This document shows, one piece after another, positions 17,401-25,348 of a stretch of 51,158 nucleotides of DNA. Origin of the DNA: a virus; IMG/VR virus record IMGVR_UViG_3300043409_002305, positions 1-51,158 of that record, one strand, 5' to 3'. The stretch's first letter is position 1. Every line of letters starts with the position of its first letter. The position numbers and the translations under genes are program-made. The notes below the pieces were generated by a model. It was not told the origin of the DNA. It was given only the letters and a program-made list of their open reading frames with translations, and made no database searches.

Positions 17401-20336
17401 GACTCAGCATCCCCGGTGGTTGCGTCGCCAGCAATGTCTTTGAGCGTACGCAGCACCCCAAGATCGCGGTTGCGCTTATCGCGCGTCGTCTTCGGCAGCG
17501 TTTCATCCGCAGCGTCGGCTTCCTTTGCCGCGATCTTTTCGTCAATGCCGTCCAGGGCGCGGGCCAACTGCTCGCGCGCGGTGCCCTGGAACTCGACCAG
17601 CTCCCCTGGCAGCCCCGTGCGCATCGTTTCAAGCGCGCTGTTGCGCTGGTTTGTCTCACGCTGCGCAACGCCAGCGTCTTTTTCGGCGCGCAGTTGCGCG
17701 CGGGCCTGTGGCACTGTCTTGTTGGTACGCACACGCGCTTCGCCCGCCAGCGACGCGGGCTCCAACCAATGCGCGGCAATTGCCTCCGTAGCGTCGTTGC
17801 TCGGCGGTGGCGTGGGCTGCGCGGTATACGGATACGCCACCGTGGCCGTAGACACCCGCTCTACCGTGGGGGCCGCGCCGGTCTGCTGCTTCTGCATGAC
17901 GTCGGCCGGGACCGCCTGCGACAGCTGCCCCTGAATGCCCCGCGTGGCTTCGCCCCGTGGCGGAGGAGCCTTAAGCCCGAGCTCTTTTGCCGCGTGGTAG
18001 GCGGCTTGCGCCGTGTCCCCAAGCCATATCTGGCTGTACGGAAGCGCCTCAGCGAGTCGCTCTTGCTCTGCGCGGGGGAGTTTCTGCAGCGCGTCGAGGC
18101 TGTCGTCTTTGGTCGCCGTGCCCTGCTGGTACTTATACAGCGCACTGGCCAGGGTAGGTGGCGTGCGCGCCGCGTCCGCTTGTTTGCGCAACGCGTCGAT
18201 CGCCCGCTGCGCAGCGGTGATGTCTTTGGCCTTGCGGGCTTCCTTGAGGTCGGCCAACAGATCGTCGCGCGTCTTCGGCTGCTGTCCCTGCGCGTCCGCG
18301 AACGGTAGCAGCCCCTGCTCCACCACGCTGGTGCTCATGGTGCGCGCCTCGAACGCCTGCTTGCGAGCTTCACGCTCCGCAACCTCCCTAGTGGCCCCGC
18401 GTTCGCGCCCCTGCGCCAGCAAATCGTCATTCGTTTCGTTGCGCTGCCCGGCCAAAAGCCCTTGCGCGCGGTTGGGGTCGAGCGCCTGGGAGCGGGCGTC
18501 CATGATCTGCTGGCGCAGCGCGTCTTGCCTGGAAACACCAAGCAGCGCCTCGTTGTTGGCAGCAGCGTCGCTTTGCCGTTCGAGCATCATGGCTCGGTCA
18601 GAAGCTGACAGCGGCGGGCGGGGCTGCAGCCTAGCGTTGGCGTCTTCGGTCGCCCGCATGTTTTCTTTGGACAACAAATCCAGCGTCTGGGGCTGCGCCG
18701 GCGCGGCGCCCGCCGCTTTTATTTTGGCAACAAGCGTTGCCACGCGGTCGGTGTCGCCCTCCTCCCCGGCTTTCTGCAGCTGCTTGTACAACCGCTCCAA
18801 CGGGTCCGATCGCGCTTCGGTGGGCGGCGGGGGCGGCATGCCGCGCAGTTGCTCCTGCGCGGCGGAAAGGGCCTGTGCGGTCTGCCCCCGGCCCTGCACC
18901 AGACGGTCTAGGAGGTCGATGTCGCGCTCTTGCGCGGCGATGGAAATCTCTTGGTCGACGTCTTGCAGGTGCGCGTGCAAGGCACGCTCCTGCTGCTCCA
19001 GCGACAGGCGTTGGCGCAACGCCTCTTCCGTTGTTGGCTGGGTGGAGGGCGTCGGCCGCGCCACGACAGCGCTTCCGTCAAGCCCCATCTGCGTGCCGGG
19101 CGGGTACGCCATAACCCCAGGGGCCGCGTTATCCACGGGCGCCGCTGCTGTGCCCTGCGCGGCGGCTGCCGCCTGCTCCGTACGCGCTTGCTCGGCCTCG
19201 GCCTGCACCCGCTGCAGCTCCGCCAACTCCGCACGTCGGGGGGCGATCTCGGTGGCAATCTGTTTGGCCTCGGCGCCAAGCTCCTGCAACTGCCGCTTGA
19301 TGTCGGCGTTGGTCGCGCGGTCCAGCGCGGTCTCAGGCTTCGGGTTCAGCTGCGCCTTGAGCGCGGCCTGCTGCTCTTCCAGCGCCTGCAGCTTGGCGCT
19401 CTGCTCGACCAGATACTGTGGCGACGCCTTGGCAGCCTCCTGTTGAGCCGTCTGCTGTTGTTGCGCCTCTTCCTGCGCGCGTAGCTCTGCCAGGATGGCG
19501 TCGCGCTTGGTCTTGTCCTCTCCTGTCGGAGCCCCGGCCCCGCGCCCGGCGCGTTTTCCAAGCGCAAGGTCGAGTAGCCCCTGGACCAGCACGCCTGTGC
19601 CGGCGCCAACCCCCGCAGCCTCTCCTACGCCCTCGACAATTTCCTGCTCTGGCTTGTAGACGTTCTGGGCAATGAGGTTCTGCAACGCGGAGCTGGCGGC
19701 TTCCTGCGCCGCCTCGATGCCCCCTGTGGACATCGCCCGCTTGACGCGGTCGACGACAGCGCGCTTGATCGGCTCTCCGAGCGTCCTGAACATGCGCTCG
19801 ACGGGGGCCATCTCAAGGAGGCCGACGGGGGCCCCGGCCAGCGTAGCCATCCTGCGCTGCTCGTCCGTAGCGCCGTCTTGCTCTGCGCGTGTGCGGGCTT
19901 CGCCGGCGCCCTGCGCCACCGCGACTCCTGAAGCAGCGACGCGCCCCGCGGCGCCGAACGGGCCGGCGGCGAGGTACGGCAGCACGCTACCTACGCCCTC
20001 ACCAACCTTGCGCGAGTACGCGTCTTCGTACCCGGGGGCCGCCGCGAACGGCGCCTTCAGCGCAGCGGCCGTCTTGGACGCAACGCCACGAACAGCCTGC
20101 TCGGCGCCTTCCGGCAGCATCGCAGCCGCACCCGTAACGGCGGACTCAAGCGCGCCGATAGCGCCAGGGATGGGGCCCTTGAAGAGCTCCTTAACGTGCC
20201 CGCCAACAGTCTGTGGCTCAGGCACACGCCCGAGCTTGGCGATCACCGCCTGCGCCACCTGCTCTTTTGTCGCCCCTGGGGGCCCCTCTATCTCGTATGT
20301 TTTGCCGTCTGGAGCTTCGATCTGATAGAGGGGCAT
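14136..20336 (-). CDS. Giant polyvalent ejection protein, N-terminal part, with ART-like domain
   Basis: The open frame is 2066 residues; homologous sequence ends near P1978, after which the frame shifts. In order: an N-terminal YEIEGPPGATKEQVAQAVI motif; a hydrophobic glycine/alanine-rich segment (about 50-260); long Q/E/A/R-rich coiled coils (about 275-1230); QYSKEP at 1233; VLHEIGAHLGMEN around H1317; an ADP-ribosyltransferase-like domain from W1454-H1455-G1456 through FGWGTYLA (Y1483) to GIKGVKVLD; QFSKEP at 1735; then a helical part leading into the LPD38-like block. This is the plan of large polyvalent phage proteins carried in the virion and injected. The C-terminal frame of about 610 residues belongs to the same gene. 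Confidence 0.85.
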   Translation of the reverse strand: MPLYQIEAPDGKTYEIEGPPGATKEQVAQAVIAKLGRVPEPQTVGGHVKELFKGPIPGAIGALESAVTGAAAMLPEGAEQAVRGVASKTAAALKAPFAAAPGYEDAYSRKVGEGVGSVLPYLAAGPFGAAGRVAASGVAVAQGAGEARTRAEQDGATDEQRRMATLAGAPVGLLEMAPVERMFRTLGEPIKRAVVDRVKRAMSTGGIEAAQEAASSALQNLIAQNVYKPEQEIVEGVGEAAGVGAGTGVLVQGLLDLALGKRAGRGAGAPTGEDKTKRDAILAELRAQEEAQQQQTAQQEAAKASPQYLVEQSAKLQALEEQQAALKAQLNPKPETALDRATNADIKRQLQELGAEAKQIATEIAPRRAELAELQRVQAEAEQARTEQAAAAAQGTAAAPVDNAAPGVMAYPPGTQMGLDGSAVVARPTPSTQPTTEEALRQRLSLEQQERALHAHLQDVDQEISIAAQERDIDLLDRLVQGRGQTAQALSAAQEQLRGMPPPPPTEARSDPLERLYKQLQKAGEEGDTDRVATLVAKIKAAGAAPAQPQTLDLLSKENMRATEDANARLQPRPPLSASDRAMMLERQSDAAANNEALLGVSRQDALRQQIMDARSQALDPNRAQGLLAGQRNETNDDLLAQGRERGATREVAEREARKQAFEARTMSTSVVEQGLLPFADAQGQQPKTRDDLLADLKEARKAKDITAAQRAIDALRKQADAARTPPTLASALYKYQQGTATKDDSLDALQKLPRAEQERLAEALPYSQIWLGDTAQAAYHAAKELGLKAPPPRGEATRGIQGQLSQAVPADVMQKQQTGAAPTVERVSTATVAYPYTAQPTPPPSNDATEAIAAHWLEPASLAGEARVRTNKTVPQARAQLRAEKDAGVAQRETNQRNSALETMRTGLPGELVEFQGTAREQLARALDGIDEKIAAKEADAADETLPKTTRDKRNRDLGVLRTLKDIAGDATTGDAESIQRAVDAARTERQTLADKMAKQNASYLEAKEAVDAARRADTKESTPETTAALEAAVKLRDSRMRERNKTRRSLAHFDAVVGSLSSAPKRTTLLTAEERREEAERANRVVPGTRLAPRVIGPTVREQSAAPGVMRTGELLTAGARAAPPQRPITQAGRRKGVSAKQAVAQANKDVEIEQLTLELQEREALKEKAQAALAKAKTPEAKAKYTEFTQRLQRRINTIEVRLEELETAGVGPSTTAQRAAKEADGEIQYSKEPSGGGMTAQQFQQELKGSGLELNPRKVTVVDSVNDLPTALRDRVVKESRDGAVPTAFVYKDRAYFIAGNIGKGKALSKVLHEIGAHLGMENILSAAQRDVLVNKVLEWAARNDGSAETRIAKAAVARVVAAGVDADQRSDEIVAYFIEEAVNAGVKPTALPSGQATGGWSAARWLRTVYAAFKAAVRRLGWMNADGLQAQHVVDMAYGAARLELSGTWHGTAAQFRKFNHNFMGSGEGAQAFGWGTYLAQSLGIAKGYWVADVRRKDAKNYEDAQETVRQLKAELGQLEERDRMGEGVEEDLGAKRKSLAEAVAYAGGLTKPEGALMRVDVLVDQDEMLDWDKPLSEQSETVKDALPPALVKEHGSKTGKDVYRYYAGNMDSTRSYKEASKKLYAMGIKGVKVLDAKSRELPGELRAAQTRVARLQKSAGAAQAKIARDGAPDGTWHAENFADLHAAEAALREVEQRMSEATRNLVVFNDKDIVRVASLRGADKERVQFSKEPGNPVEDLAGVLLATKKPLKGRIAVNLGLAGRTQAVDALAPIEAVAQSQMESLQGLQVMYDSRMYGQRSAFTARVMNHGPLEYATKKRDDGRTETLIESREGPTLRMVAQTLAEGPLGDADKANRYFSVYTIAQRAKRVGLDRLDLSGGVTQPMIDAAMAEIKATPGLEQNFKDAYALYNAYNKGLIRFLEKSGAVSKDSAAKMLASNDYVPFYRERGGNVELLIGGEAPIRIGNMKDQPTCRSYVGATRRCSTSSPAPFATPHCLSTLRCATTPRRRWPTACKMSGWPRSARATGPWAPQRCGSNTTATRTTPSSTRTPSASRRTCW

Positions 20337-20345
20337 GGTGCGTTC

Positions 20346-22214
20346 CTACTGTGGCGCCGCTTTCACGCTGGGGGAACCCCACTTGGAGAGGTCAAGCGTT
20401 GACGCCGGTCCGCCCGATTGTACCGGCGAGACAAACGGAACGCCATACGACTCGTGGTACGCCCGCAGCAGCGCCTCAAGCTCCTGGCGCGCGGCTTTCT
20501 TTTCCGCTGGCAGCAACGCTTCCTGCGCCCGTTTCGACGCATCCGCAATGCGGGCGTCGTTCTTGAGTGCGTCGTTCAGCAGCTTCTGCCGCATAACCGG
20601 GTCCTGCGCTTTGGCTTCCGCGCCTTGCGCGGACAGCGCCGACCGGTCGCGCGCCGTGTCGTACCCATAGCGTTGCGTGGCCTGCTGCCCTGCAGACACA
20701 GCGAAATCCTTCGCCAGAGTGGCGCGGTTCTTCACGGCGCTGTTCTGCATCTCCTGGGCCTTGGCGGCGTACTCGGCCGCGAGGGCGTACTGGCCAGCCT
20801 CTTGAGCGTCTTGCGCCTTGGCCGCAAGCACCTGGATGCTGGCGAGCTTGGTCTGGAAGTCCCCCGCTTCTTTGCGCCGTTCGGAATCAAGTGTGGCGTA
20901 CTCGCGCCCGACAGACGCCAGCCCCCCGCGTCCCCCCGCGCTCAGAATACGCGCCAGATCGGCAAGACCACGGCCAGACTCCGACTGCTGACGCGCCTGC
21001 AACATCTGCGCCACAGCATCTTTGTGCGCTGCGGCCTCGCGCCCTTGCGGTTTGTACCTGGCCACCGCCTGCATATACTCGTCGACCGACTGCGGCCCCT
21101 TCGTATCACCGAGGTACGTTTTCAGTTCAGGCGGCATCGCAAGCTCTGGGGACGGCGCGGCGGCGGAAGGACCGCCCGCAACTTCACCCTGCCCCCCGCG
21201 CTGGCGCGTGTCAGCTACAGCAGTTTGGGGCGCCTCCGGTGCGGGGGGCTGCTCCGCCCCCGGCGTAACCACCGCTGGGTTCACGACGCCCCGTCCAGCC
21301 CCTGCTCCGGCGGACGTCCTGTAAAGGTCAGCGCCGCCGGGCTGCATGAACTGGCGAAGTTTGTCGAATGGATTGACGCTCCGCGACGGCAGCTGGCCGC
21401 TTAGCTGCCCGGCGGCTGTGCGCGCCGGGTCCTGCATGTTGCCTAGCAGCGCATCAATGCCTGCCGTGTCGGCGGCGGGCGCGTCTGGACGTTTGCCCCG
21501 TTGCGTCCTAGACAGCTCTTGGGTTACGGCGGCCACGTCCGCCTCGGCGCGTTGCTTACTCGCCGGGTCTGGGGCGCTAGCCACCCTCGCCCGCGCCCCC
21601 GCCAATTCCGCCTGCAGAACCGCGTGTACGTCCATTTCTGCCGGCGTAGACTGCAGACGCGCGCCGGGGCTGGAAGGCTCCGTCGTACGGACGTTGTTGA
21701 CGCCAACCGCAAGAATCCGCCGCAACCGAGCGGCCTCTCGCGCTGCTGCTGCTGCTGCCGCGGTGTCGTTACGCGCCAATGCATCCTGCTGCGCCGCCTC
21801 GGCCTGTCGTATTTCTTGTTGGTAGACGTCTTCCTGCTCGCCCGGACCCGCGCGCCACGCGCCGAACGGTGTCGGCCCGCCCGCAGCTAAAGCCACTACA
21901 CCGCCGGCTGCCATCCCTTGCGGTTGTTGCGGACGCTGCTGCCCGAGCATCTGCTGCATGCCCTGCTGACGTTGTTGAAGCGCAGACATGAGCCCCGTCT
22001 GCTGGACGATCTGGTCCTTGATGGTGGGCTGCGGCCCCTGCTGCGCCTGACCCTGCCCCTGGGCTTGACCGGACTGCATCATGCTCTTGCGCCGCGAGAG
22101 TTCGGACAGCGCCACGTACGGCGGTACGTCGGGGTTGGCCCCCTGCGCGTACGACATCAGCGCCTGGATCGGCATGCCCTTGAGCTGCTCTTGAATCTGA
22201 ATGAGGTTCGCCAT
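20346..22214 (-). CDS. Putative internal virion (ejection) protein
   Basis: This 622-residue protein starts MANLIQIQEQLKGMPIQALM. It has a Q/G-rich stretch (about 50-100) with RQQGMQQMLGQQRPQQPQ, then MAAGGVVALAAGGPTPF, a motif I recall from many podovirus internal proteins. The rest is alanine-rich and helical with coiled-coil character (KAQDAQEAGQYALAAEYAAK). It sits between the giant polyvalent protein and the Q-rich repeat protein, in the block expected to encode proteins ejected with the DNA. The start follows aaggaa on the - strand. No enzyme motif is visible. Confidence 0.65.
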   Translation of the reverse strand: MANLIQIQEQLKGMPIQALMSYAQGANPDVPPYVALSELSRRKSMMQSGQAQGQGQAQQGPQPTIKDQIVQQTGLMSALQQRQQGMQQMLGQQRPQQPQGMAAGGVVALAAGGPTPFGAWRAGPGEQEDVYQQEIRQAEAAQQDALARNDTAAAAAAAREAARLRRILAVGVNNVRTTEPSSPGARLQSTPAEMDVHAVLQAELAGARARVASAPDPASKQRAEADVAAVTQELSRTQRGKRPDAPAADTAGIDALLGNMQDPARTAAGQLSGQLPSRSVNPFDKLRQFMQPGGADLYRTSAGAGAGRGVVNPAVVTPGAEQPPAPEAPQTAVADTRQRGGQGEVAGGPSAAAPSPELAMPPELKTYLGDTKGPQSVDEYMQAVARYKPQGREAAAHKDAVAQMLQARQQSESGRGLADLARILSAGGRGGLASVGREYATLDSERRKEAGDFQTKLASIQVLAAKAQDAQEAGQYALAAEYAAKAQEMQNSAVKNRATLAKDFAVSAGQQATQRYGYDTARDRSALSAQGAEAKAQDPVMRQKLLNDALKNDARIADASKRAQEALLPAEKKAARQELEALLRAYHESYGVPFVSPVQSGGPASTLDLSKWGSPSVKAAPQ

Positions 22215-22223
22215 GTGTGTTCC

Positions 22224-24119
22224 TTATGGGATTTCCGGCGGGGCCGTCAGTTGGTTCAACTGGTTGTACAACCCGGTCAGCCCGCCGACAGCGCCGAGAA
22301 GCTCCTCCAGACTGCTCTGCGACGTCGCGCCCTCCGTGGAGGTGCCAAGTGGCAGCCCCTGAAGCATGGACTGCTGGAACTGCAGCTGCTGCTGCGGGTA
22401 CTGCATCTGGCGCAGGTACTCCGCGTAGTCCGCAGCGACGCCGGCCTGATTGATCATCTGCTGCGTGTTGCCTGCGTTGGCCAGCGCACCGAGCCCTTGC
22501 AGCTGCGCGGTGTACATGCTGGTGCCGAGCTGCCCGAGGTTCGCCCCGGCCTGCCCAGCCAACTGCAGCCCCTGGAGACCGTAGTTGGCCCCGAACTGAT
22601 TCGCCGCCTCTTGCGCCTGCTGCGCGGACAACCCGTATTGCGCCTGGAGCTGCGCCGCGGTCATGCCCTGCTGCGACCGGAACTGGTTCGCCGCTTCCTG
22701 TGCCTGCTGCGCCGTCATCCCGTACTGTGCCTGGAGCTGCGCTGCGGTCATGCCTTGTTGAGACGTGAATTGGTTCGCCGCTTCCTGAGCCTGCTGTGCG
22801 GACAGACCATACTGCGCCTGAAGCTGGGATGCGGTCATCGCTTGCTGCGCCGCAAACTGGTTCTGCGCTGCGTTGCCTTGCTGTGCCTGCATGCCGAAGC
22901 TCGCCGCGTTCTGCGCGTTTGTCAGCGCTTGTTGTGCGGCGAACTGGTTCTGCGCTGCGTTGCCTTGCTGTGCCTGCATGCCATACGCCGCCGCCTGCTG
23001 CGCAGCAGTCATGTCCTGGCCAGCGGCGAACTGCCGAGACTGCTCGCCCAGCTGCTGCGCCTGGAGGCCGTACCGCGCGGCGTCGCCCGCAGCCTGCACC
23101 GCTTGGTTGGTGCCGAACTGACTTGTCTGCTCCCGCAAGCGCGCGGCGTCAAGACCAAACTGCGCCGCGTACTGCGCGGCCGTCATGCCCTGCTGCGCGC
23201 CAAACTGCCTGGACTGCTCGGTGCCGCGCTGCGCGTCGTGGAAACGCTGCTGATCCCGCTCGAACTGCTGCTGCGAGTTCTCGAACGCTTTCTGGTACCC
23301 AGTGCCGTATATGTCACTCACCTGCTGCAGCAGGTTCTGGTTCCCCAGAGACTCCATGATGGCCTGCCGGCTGCCGCCGTAAGCCCCCGCGCGCGTCATG
23401 CGCCCGGCGTCCGTCATGCGCTGGCGTGTGGCTTCCTCCTGGGCGCGGCGCACCTGGGGCGTCAGCGCTCCTTCGATGAAGGGCGACATGTACTTGTTCA
23501 TCTGATCCGTACCAAACTCGTTGGACACGAACTGATGCGGCGCGTACGCCCCGGGGGCGGCGAACTGCGACTGGTAGTTGGACTGCCCGGACTGGTAGTT
23601 CATCGCCGAGTCGGGCGCTTGGTACCCGGACGAGAAAGCAGACGCCGCGTAGTTGGCCGGAGCCTGAAACGTGTTGGTGAACTGCGTCGGGTTGTACGCC
23701 GCCGTCGCCTGATACGTGTCCGTGAACTGCGTCGGGTTGTACGCCGTCGGGGCTTGGTACGCGTTGGAGAACTGCTGCGGCGCGTGCGCGCTCGGCGCGC
23801 TGTACGTGCTGGAGAACTGCGTCGGGTCGTACGCGCCGGGAGCTTGGTACGCGTTGGAGAATTGTGTCGGGGCGTAGCGCTGGTTGGCCGCTGCGTTGGC
23901 CACATACCCCAGTGTGTTCGACGCCCCCTGGTACTCGGCGGGCAGCGTCAGGCCGGCCAGACCAGACCAAGCCTGATTCTGAAGCTGCGACGACCCGGCC
24001 GTCAGCGGGCCTTGGTAGACCTCGTACGGCAGCTGCGCAACCGCCTGCGCCTGCCCGAGCATGTCCGCGACATACGGGCCCGCCCATTCGGACATCGTGG
24101 AGGTGGACGTGGTAGCCAT
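22224..24119 (-). CDS. Q/A-rich repeat virion protein (putative ejection protein)
   Basis: This 631-residue protein has two internal repeat arrays. Residues about 82-175 hold six 15-residue units of the type YNPTQFTDTYQATAA. Residues about 310-520 hold seven or eight 29-residue units of the type QGMTAAQLQAQYG followed by AQQAQEAANQF. Between them lies a more ordinary helical region with PFIEGALTPQVRRAQEEATR. The N terminus (AGPYVADMLGQAQAVAQLPYE) matches a start I recall in podovirus structural proteins. Its place between two other large internal proteins and the long helical repeats suggest a rod or channel part of the ejection apparatus. Confidence 0.65.
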   Translation of the reverse strand: MATTSTSTMSEWAGPYVADMLGQAQAVAQLPYEVYQGPLTAGSSQLQNQAWSGLAGLTLPAEYQGASNTLGYVANAAANQRYAPTQFSNAYQAPGAYDPTQFSSTYSAPSAHAPQQFSNAYQAPTAYNPTQFTDTYQATAAYNPTQFTNTFQAPANYAASAFSSGYQAPDSAMNYQSGQSNYQSQFAAPGAYAPHQFVSNEFGTDQMNKYMSPFIEGALTPQVRRAQEEATRQRMTDAGRMTRAGAYGGSRQAIMESLGNQNLLQQVSDIYGTGYQKAFENSQQQFERDQQRFHDAQRGTEQSRQFGAQQGMTAAQYAAQFGLDAARLREQTSQFGTNQAVQAAGDAARYGLQAQQLGEQSRQFAAGQDMTAAQQAAAYGMQAQQGNAAQNQFAAQQALTNAQNAASFGMQAQQGNAAQNQFAAQQAMTASQLQAQYGLSAQQAQEAANQFTSQQGMTAAQLQAQYGMTAQQAQEAANQFRSQQGMTAAQLQAQYGLSAQQAQEAANQFGANYGLQGLQLAGQAGANLGQLGTSMYTAQLQGLGALANAGNTQQMINQAGVAADYAEYLRQMQYPQQQLQFQQSMLQGLPLGTSTEGATSQSSLEELLGAVGGLTGLYNQLNQLTAPPEIP

Positions 24120-24128
24120 GTGTGCCCC

Positions 24129-25346
24129 TTACACCCGGCGCTGCTGCCGGGGGTTGCCATACGCCTGCTGGCGCGTGTTGTTCATGAGTTGGTGCAGTGC
24201 GGCAACACCTTTTGGATGGCTGCCGTTACCGGCCCGCGCTACGAGCTGCGGGTCCATGTACATCTCGCCACGCGCCACGGCCGCTGGTTGCTGGCCGTCA
24301 ATGTGCGCTGGGATCGAGTCACTCTGGCCGTCGCCCGGCCCGTCGATAAGCTGGCCGCCACCGAACATGGACCGCACCCGCTCCGCGCCAGCGTTGGTCG
24401 AGCCATTACCGAGCGCGCTGATGACGTCCGCCGGCAGAACGAACGCGTTCGACTGCAACGGGAACCCCTGCGCCTGCCTGTTGGCAAGCGCGTGCAGCCC
24501 TCCAGGGACCTGTCCGCCAGCGGCCAGTTTCGTCAGTTCGGTGTTGCCAAAGTACCGCAGCGGCGCGCTGCCAGGACGGCGCGTTTCAACATCGTTGTCT
24601 CGCTGCCACTGCTGCACCTGCGTGGGGGAGAACCCTGTCGCGCGCGACAGGTCGTCCGTGGAGACGCCGAAGTAGCGCGCAGCGGTCCCGATAGCCTGCG
24701 GGTTGTCGATGTTCGCCGCCACGTACCCCTTGATGTTCTCGTCGGTGACGCGGCCGGGCATGAACTGCCGCGACGCCTTGTACTTCGGAATCTCGCCCTG
24801 GAACATGCCGGCAGCGGCGCTGCCGGAGTTGTTGCCGGACCCCCGGAGAGCCGCAAGCGCCGCAAGCCCGGTGAGCATACCGGCGGGCGTAGTCAACGCG
24901 TTCCCGATGTTGCTCAGCATGTTCCCCCAAGAGCCGCCCGCGCTTGTGTTGGGGGGCAGAGCGACACTGGTGGGCACCTGCGCAGCGTAGGGCAGCCCGT
25001 ACGCAACGGCGGGTGAAACGGTGTCAGGCACTACAGGGCCGAGGCCGAGCTGCTCGTTGGCCTGTTGAGAGTCCACGGCCGGGCGGAACGGGGCGGGGGC
25101 AGCAGGCGCCTGAGCGGCTGGGTCCGCCGGAGCGGGGGGGCTGTTCTGCAGCAGCGACTGCCAGAACGCTTCGTTCTCCGCTTCGTTGTCGCCAAGCTCC
25201 AAAAGCGACTGCCAATACGCCTCGTTCTCGGCTTCGTTGTCGCCGGTGCCCAAAAGCGACTGCCAGTATGCCTCGTTCTGGGACTCGTCCGGCGCGAGGT
25301 CCTGCATCTCCAGCGCCAACCAACCGAGATCGTCATCGTCACCCAT
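24129..25346 (-). CDS. Structural/ejection-block protein with acidic 17-residue repeats
   Basis: This 405-residue protein has a very acidic N terminus (MGDDDD). Three near-identical 17-residue units follow (NEAYWQSLLELGDNEAE type, residues about 19-69), then a P/A linker and a hydrophobic stretch (LTTPAGMLTGLAALAALRG). The second half holds YFGVSTDDLSRATGFSPTQV and AAGGQVPGGLHALANR, patterns I recall in podovirus internal proteins. It lies directly upstream of the Q-rich repeat gene. It is probably a virion component delivered with DNA; no catalytic residues are visible. Confidence 0.6.
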   Translation of the reverse strand: MGDDDDLGWLALEMQDLAPDESQNEAYWQSLLGTGDNEAENEAYWQSLLELGDNEAENEAFWQSLLQNSPPAPADPAAQAPAAPAPFRPAVDSQQANEQLGLGPVVPDTVSPAVAYGLPYAAQVPTSVALPPNTSAGGSWGNMLSNIGNALTTPAGMLTGLAALAALRGSGNNSGSAAAGMFQGEIPKYKASRQFMPGRVTDENIKGYVAANIDNPQAIGTAARYFGVSTDDLSRATGFSPTQVQQWQRDNDVETRRPGSAPLRYFGNTELTKLAAGGQVPGGLHALANRQAQGFPLQSNAFVLPADVISALGNGSTNAGAERVRSMFGGGQLIDGPGDGQSDSIPAHIDGQQPAAVARGEMYMDPQLVARAGNGSHPKGVAALHQLMNNTRQQAYGNPRQQRRV

Positions 25347-25348
25347 AT

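Noticed and set aside
15804-18308. 834-residue + strand open frame inside the giant gene
   Set aside because: Composition is shadow-like (R, A, L, V rich), there are no domain motifs, and it lies opposite a coherent coiled-coil region.
21918-25016. 1032-residue open frame on the + strand
   Set aside because: It is antisense to three repeat-rich virion genes, is L/R/H-rich without motifs, and has no ribosome site; GC-rich third positions of the - strand genes explain it.
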